Shown piece by piece: positions 59,543-64,000 of a DNA stretch of 64,000 nucleotides. The translations under genes and the position numbers were made by a program. The DNA comes from Lytechinus pictus (lineage: Eukaryota > Echinodermata > Echinoidea > Temnopleuroida > Toxopneustidae), in contig NC_087246.1 of assembly GCF_037042905.1 (NCBI RefSeq), forward strand, positions 35,644,001-35,708,000, read 5' to 3'. The stretch's first letter is position 1, and the number at the start of each line of letters is the position of its first letter. The notes beneath the pieces are model-generated. The model searched no databases. It had not been told where the DNA came from and saw only the letters and a program-made list of their open reading frames with translations.

Positions 59543-62020
59543 ATGACAGCATCGGTAAGTATTTTTTTTTCCACTCGATTGGTATTGTGTGTGTCTCATG
59601 ACTTCTCAATTGTTTAAACTCATGGCCGTACGCATCGAGGTGAGGGTAAGGACAGGGGGCAAAGGGACAGTTGCCCCCCCCCCCCCAGAGAAAATGGAAA
59701 CGTACATATACATGTACATGTATTACTGAAAATTTTCATAAAATTTAACAAATGTGTGTACGAAATCCTTCTTTTTTTTCTCAGAAAATGCAGAAGCGCC
59801 CCCATGACATGCTCGGTCGCATCGCTCCCTCTATTTAGAGCTTCTTCAAAAACTGTATGTGCCCCCCCCCCCCGATAAAAATGCGTATGGTCATGCTACA
59901 GTTTCATTAAACGATAAATCGTTTTATTTCATGTTTTCTTTAATGCATCATGATGTGATGAATTCGCTTTAACAGATTTGAACCACAATACGACACTATT
60001 TTACTATTGTATCTTTTTTTAATAAAAAGGTTTAAAACTTTGATTTCTAAAAAAATCTATTTTCCCTTGTTATTTCTGATTACTACTTTATTTATGTCTT
60101 TGCAGTGTAACCCTTGTTTCAATTATAAGTTTTTTTTAATTAAGTTTTTTCCTATTCAGTACAGTTGAATGATAATTCTAAAGAAAAAAAAAGTGCTAAT
60201 TAAGGCCATACTAATTTTGTCTTCTGAATTTCATTCACCAAGAGCAAACGCAAGAATGTATAACAGACGACCTAAGCAAAGGAAACGAGAGCTTCGGTGT
60301 TTGTTCGTTTTAATTTACATTTTGTTTATTACTGCGTTTGCTTTTCGAAAATTAATTATCTTGTAAACAAATAGCTGGAAACAATGAAAATACTGAATGG
60401 ATTTCATGTGTGGCAGTAACAAACTAATATATATATTTATTCCAAATAAAATATATTTTTGATAATAAAAAAAAAATAGATATGCATTTGATATAAAGTT
60501 TATAAATAGATTATGTAATATGTTTCTGTGCCTTATTATTCCCTATATACCATGGAGAGTGGTAAAGCAGGATGTACTAGTATTCATCAACTATTTGTTA
60601 GAAAAGACTTTTAAGAAGCATTTGTCACAAAAATAAGGGAAAACAAATTCAGGTGATCTTTTAGATCACACGTAAACACCCGATCTTAATGGGATGATTT
60701 ACAAATTTACAGTGGTCATTTTGGCTTGGATTATTTTATTGTTCTGTTTAAATCTTGTATCACCAATTTAGAATTTCTCTCATTTTGTAATACTGCAATT
60801 TAAACAATATTGAACTTTTATTTTTGTACTTTCAGTAAAGTATACTGGAAGCAATATAGCAGAGCCCGCCATCTGATTAAATAAAAAAAATTAAAACATA
60901 GTAATTTATACAATAACAGAAGAGGATTAATACGAAATAATGACAAGCCAAAAGAAATACGCTGTACGGACTGTTGTCAGAAGTACTATTATGTTGAATG
61001 ATAAATAAATAAAAAAATTAAAACATAGTAATTTATACAATAACAGAAGAGGATTAATACGAAATAATGACAAGCCAAAAGAAATACGCTGTACGGACTG
61101 TTGTCAGAAGTACTATTATGTTGAATGATATAATATTATTACTACTCGTATGGTATCATTTCAGAAGCTATCGCTCCTTGCTCTCTGTCTATCTCTTTTG
61201 GTTTCTGCATCTGTTTCACAAAATTGGGACACATTTGGTGAATATGGATTCGGTGGATTTGGTGAGTACATCATTACATGATATTGACTGAACTTGAGGG
61301 ATATACCACTTATATTTCCCAAAATATTATCATGATCGCCCGAGTCGTGACGAGGGCAATGTGTGTAATGTAAGTGAGGGGATCATTTATGGTTTCTCCA
61401 GTAAATTAATGCAAGGAAGTGTTATCTATTCTTCATTACCTATAGTTCCATTTCAGAATACAGTCTTTGTCTGTAGTTTTGTCATATCCAATAAATATTT
61501 TTAGGAGAGTTGTTTATGCAATTAGGTGCTTAGAGGAATATACTTGCATTAGTCTGGGATTGTATTTTCGAAACAGTTATTGAGACAGTCAGTGTTACAT
61601 TCTCGAACCATTTCAGTAAAAGTGCCAATGTATAAATGTATAAGTACCAACAACTCTGTATTTTTCTAGGCTGATGATTTGGTGTATTTACTTATAACAT
61701 GTTTTCGTCATTGTTTTTAATCCTTCAAATCAATATTGTGTCTTCCGATAAGATAAAGGCAACGCCATGTTTCCTCCTTCTCCTCCACATAACCTTCATT
61801 GATCATTGCAAGAAAACATTGGACTGCCAACTGTAAAAAAATAAAATATTATACTCCACATACTGAGAGTATGCCTTAGCTGCATGCCTGGTTGCCCCCA
61901 CCCCCTTCCCCCTCAAAAATGGGGAAAACATAATAATGAATTGCCAATCAAAATGATCAAAGTGGGTTTGTGTTTTGCTTCGTATTAAACGCCGCACATC
62001 GGATTATTACCATTTCAATC

Positions 62021-62062
<42 letters not shown>

Positions 62063-63695
62063 GGGGGGGGGGGGTTCGTTATATATAATTATATTGTTTA
62101 CGGATGATTGAATGTATGTTTTTAATGCTTCTCTCTAATTTTTTAGGACCAGAACTAGCCCCCGGTGCTCGCATGGCTAATTACTGTAATCTGTTTAACA
62201 AGGAGAAGCATGACCAAGGAAAGGGATGCAATGGGCAGGTCTTAAAGAAAGTTTATGATAAAGACAAGGATATTAACCAAAATGAATCTATGTTAAGGAT
62301 CTTCAGACTGGCGAGGAGAGGGGCATTTTGTTACAAGGAAGGAGCTCATATTGTGACTATAAGATCACCCTGTCATGCAATGGAAATTTCTTGTCGTCCA
62401 TATTCCCGTAGTTTGGTCGATAACTGTTGGAGTGAGTACATTTTTATGTTTTTTGTTTTATTTCTGCACTCTTAACAATGTTGGGCAATACTGTCCACAC
62501 GACAATCGGTTAAAACTTTATCAAATTCTGGGTGGTCTGAAACCAATTACGTGTGCTTTGGATGAACACTGCACAGCATCGGTCGAAAGCTACCCAGAGG
62601 TGGATACATTTTTTAAACAAATTGTTACGTAGATAGTATGTTGCCCAACATTTTAAGAGTGAAATGGGTTTCCGCATAATCGAGATTATTTGATGGGTGC
62701 TGTGTGTGATAGTCATTTTGCGATTTGGAAATCGTTTTTCTTTCTCTTTCTTTCCCCACGACGTACACCGCGTAATATCCGTTAGATACACACACAACGA
62801 GTTGTGTCCTTATCTTATGACAGTTTTTACGCATTATCAGTAGGTTAGAAACTCCGATTTTTATCCGGGGCCTGTGAGGGAACAGAATAGGATACCCGTA
62901 TAGCATATCCAATCATTTTTCATAAACATTTACCACGTTTACTGACAATCGGAAGGGAACCGTCTGGGAACGGTCCGATGCCCGCTCGTTGGCCGTACGA
63001 TGTCCTTTCCAGCACCGATATGGCTTTCTTCGTCCTAACGAATATTAATCTGACCCCGAATGTATAGTGTCAAATTGCCTGCCTGAAATATATTTTGTGT
63101 GAGATGTAGATATCACATGTGATTTCTAATTATTTCTATTTATCAAAGTAAAATAGAGGGAAATGATTCATTGCCACACAGCGTGTCTAATTACAATGAC
63201 TAATGTGGTGAAAAGGCATGACATGTACATATATGACGTATAGTTTTGTTGCCTTATGATAGCAATTTATTTAATACTTTGCAACCCCCCCCCCCCCCCA
63301 AGAACAAAACAAAAAAAATGAGAAAAACGATGTAATTTTATACTCTTCATATGCATTACCTTTCGTAAGGGAAGGTGCAAATTTACACGCTTTGAAGCGA
63401 ATGCATGCACCATAAAAGGTGCAAAGCTGCACTATTATTTATCACTATTTTCGTTTAATTCCGGGTTTCTATTTAAGGTAAAATATTAAACCTCTTTGTA
63501 CGATTAAGACACAGCCACAGCTGTTATCAAATCTAATATGCGTGTGCTATAATATACAAGGCATGACTCTAAACATTTTTCTGTCTTTGTTATTTTTCCG
63601 TAACAGAAGTGACTCGTCCACCAACTCGTCGACCAGACACTCCTGGCCCTAATCCACCTCAGGCCCCCGAAACCCCACGTGGACGAGGCATCTAA
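59543..63695 (+). CDS. Gene C: secreted Gly/Phe six-Cys protein with Pro/Arg tail, uncharacterised
   Basis: Coding exons: 59543-59554 (M-T-A-S), 61165-61261, 62147-62431 and 63607-63695, giving 160 residues. The signal peptide spans residues 5 to about 23, followed by a G-F-G-G-F-G linker. The cysteines are C50, C64, C98, C112, C119 and C130, spaced x13, x33, x13, x6, x10. V-L-K-K-V-Y-D-K-D-K-D matches V-L-K-E-V-Y-E-K-D-R-D in gene A. The tail is Pro/Thr/Arg-rich and ends E-T-P-R-G-R-G-I, the same last six residues as gene B. The first exon ends in phase 0 and the next two in phase 1, as in gene B. It is transcribed away from B. I do not recognise the family. Confidence 0.91.
59621..59895. 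mobile_element. 275-bp MITE with CATGGCCGTACGCAT ends
   Basis: The left CATGGCCGTACGCAT and the inverse of the right end, CATGACCATACGCAT, differ at two of 15 bases. It has C-run-rich subterminal parts. It lies in gene C intron 1, just after the first donor. Clear 8-bp target duplications were not found. Confidence 0.6.
60884..61130 (+). repeat. Perfect 127-bp tandem duplication in gene C intron 1
   Basis: Copy 1 (60884-61010) and copy 2 (61011-61130) agree base for base over 120 bp, from the A run before TTAAAACATAGTAA through TTGAATGATA. The second copy ends 34 bp before the exon 2 acceptor at 61164/61165. Perfect identity suggests a very recent event or an assembly artefact. Confidence 0.9.
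62026..62074 (+). repeat. Poly(T)-poly(G) tract
   Basis: About 36 T followed by about 12 G in gene C intron 2, 70 bp before exon 3. Similar T-to-G tracts lie at about 16699-16737 and 52194-52231. Confidence 0.85.
62147..62431 (+). CDS. Gene C exon 3, the six-Cys domain exon
   Basis: Acceptor TTTTTTAG ends at 62146 and donor GTGAGT begins at 62432. 94 complete codons with all six cysteines, phase 1 on both sides, homologous to the gene A and B exons. Confidence 0.9.
62432..63606 (+). other. Gene C intron 3
   Basis: AT-rich with a C run near 63286-63299. No exon or bounded element seen. Confidence 0.45.
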
Positions 63696-64000
63696 CCATC
63701 CATCGGAAAAGGAGCGTTGGACACAAAGACTCGGTTTGATGATAGAGAGTGGCGACAGAGTTCGATGTGGCTTTCAAGTAACATCGAATTCCTGTCATGG
63801 CTTACTTTACTACTCAGCTGAACATTATTACAAGAATCGGGAGGACAATTTGTGTTCAGCAAATACTAGCAGAGCTTCGAAGTTCATCGGTAATGCTCCA
63901 GTCCGATCGACCAACAAAACTCTCACAAATTAGGCTCCAAGCCGACCGATAGCATGCCATTTGAAATAAGGTGGTAGATTTGATTGGCATTGAGTCGGTC

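Noticed and set aside
59621-59895. 8-bp target duplication for this MITE
   Set aside because: The flanks TTTAAACT and CTACAGTT do not match, so superfamily was left open.
40516-63695. Assignment of genes A-C to the sea urchin 185/333 family or known antimicrobial peptides
   Set aside because: From memory, 185/333 genes have two exons and lack cysteines, and the known peptides have different lengths and cysteine spacing. I could not support either.

Overview
The window looks like nuclear DNA of an invertebrate deuterostome, most likely an echinoderm and probably a sea urchin. It is AT-rich. It has small exons with GT-AG introns, metazoan protein families, and a very high density of short foldback elements such as the TTAA-flanked AAGTCCACCCC type. 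The clade call is inference; the genes and most repeats are read directly.

Layout. (1) 185-8285, plus strand: a four-exon gene for a two-domain Ly6/uPAR (three-finger) protein with a signal peptide and a GPI-type tail. Its introns carry two transposons with perfect 8-bp target duplications. (2) 8286-21355: no gene found, but many foldback MITEs, a 16-mer foldback array and a ~420-bp tandem duplication. (3) 21356-35027, plus strand: a ten-exon, 634-residue SLC43-family transporter. Its large central loop carries a tandem array of R-R-x-S sites. (4) 35028-40515: no gene found; a MITE and tRNA-derived SINE scraps. (5) 40516-63695: a cluster of three complete paralogous genes (A minus, B minus, C plus) and one orphan exon (A'). 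They encode small secreted proteins that I do not recognise.

Each cluster protein (158-168 residues) has a signal peptide, a short Gly/aromatic linker, one exon with six cysteines spaced C-x13-14-C-x33-35-C-x13-17-C-x6-C-x7-10-C, and a Pro-rich tail. In B and C the tail ends T-P-R-G-R-G-I. The phase-1 introns on both sides of the Cys exon are the same in all three, and each gene has a TATA box 90-135 bp upstream of its first splice donor. This is the best candidate here for an undescribed system.

Four hAT-like elements (2239-3429, 4331-5749, 25517-27079, 47816-50009) are bounded by exact 8-bp duplications. All four contain internal GC-rich quasi-palindromes built on GCGAAGCGC or GAGCGAAGCGAGC. 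All gene models were assembled by eye from splice sites, reading phase and family similarity; there is no transcript evidence.
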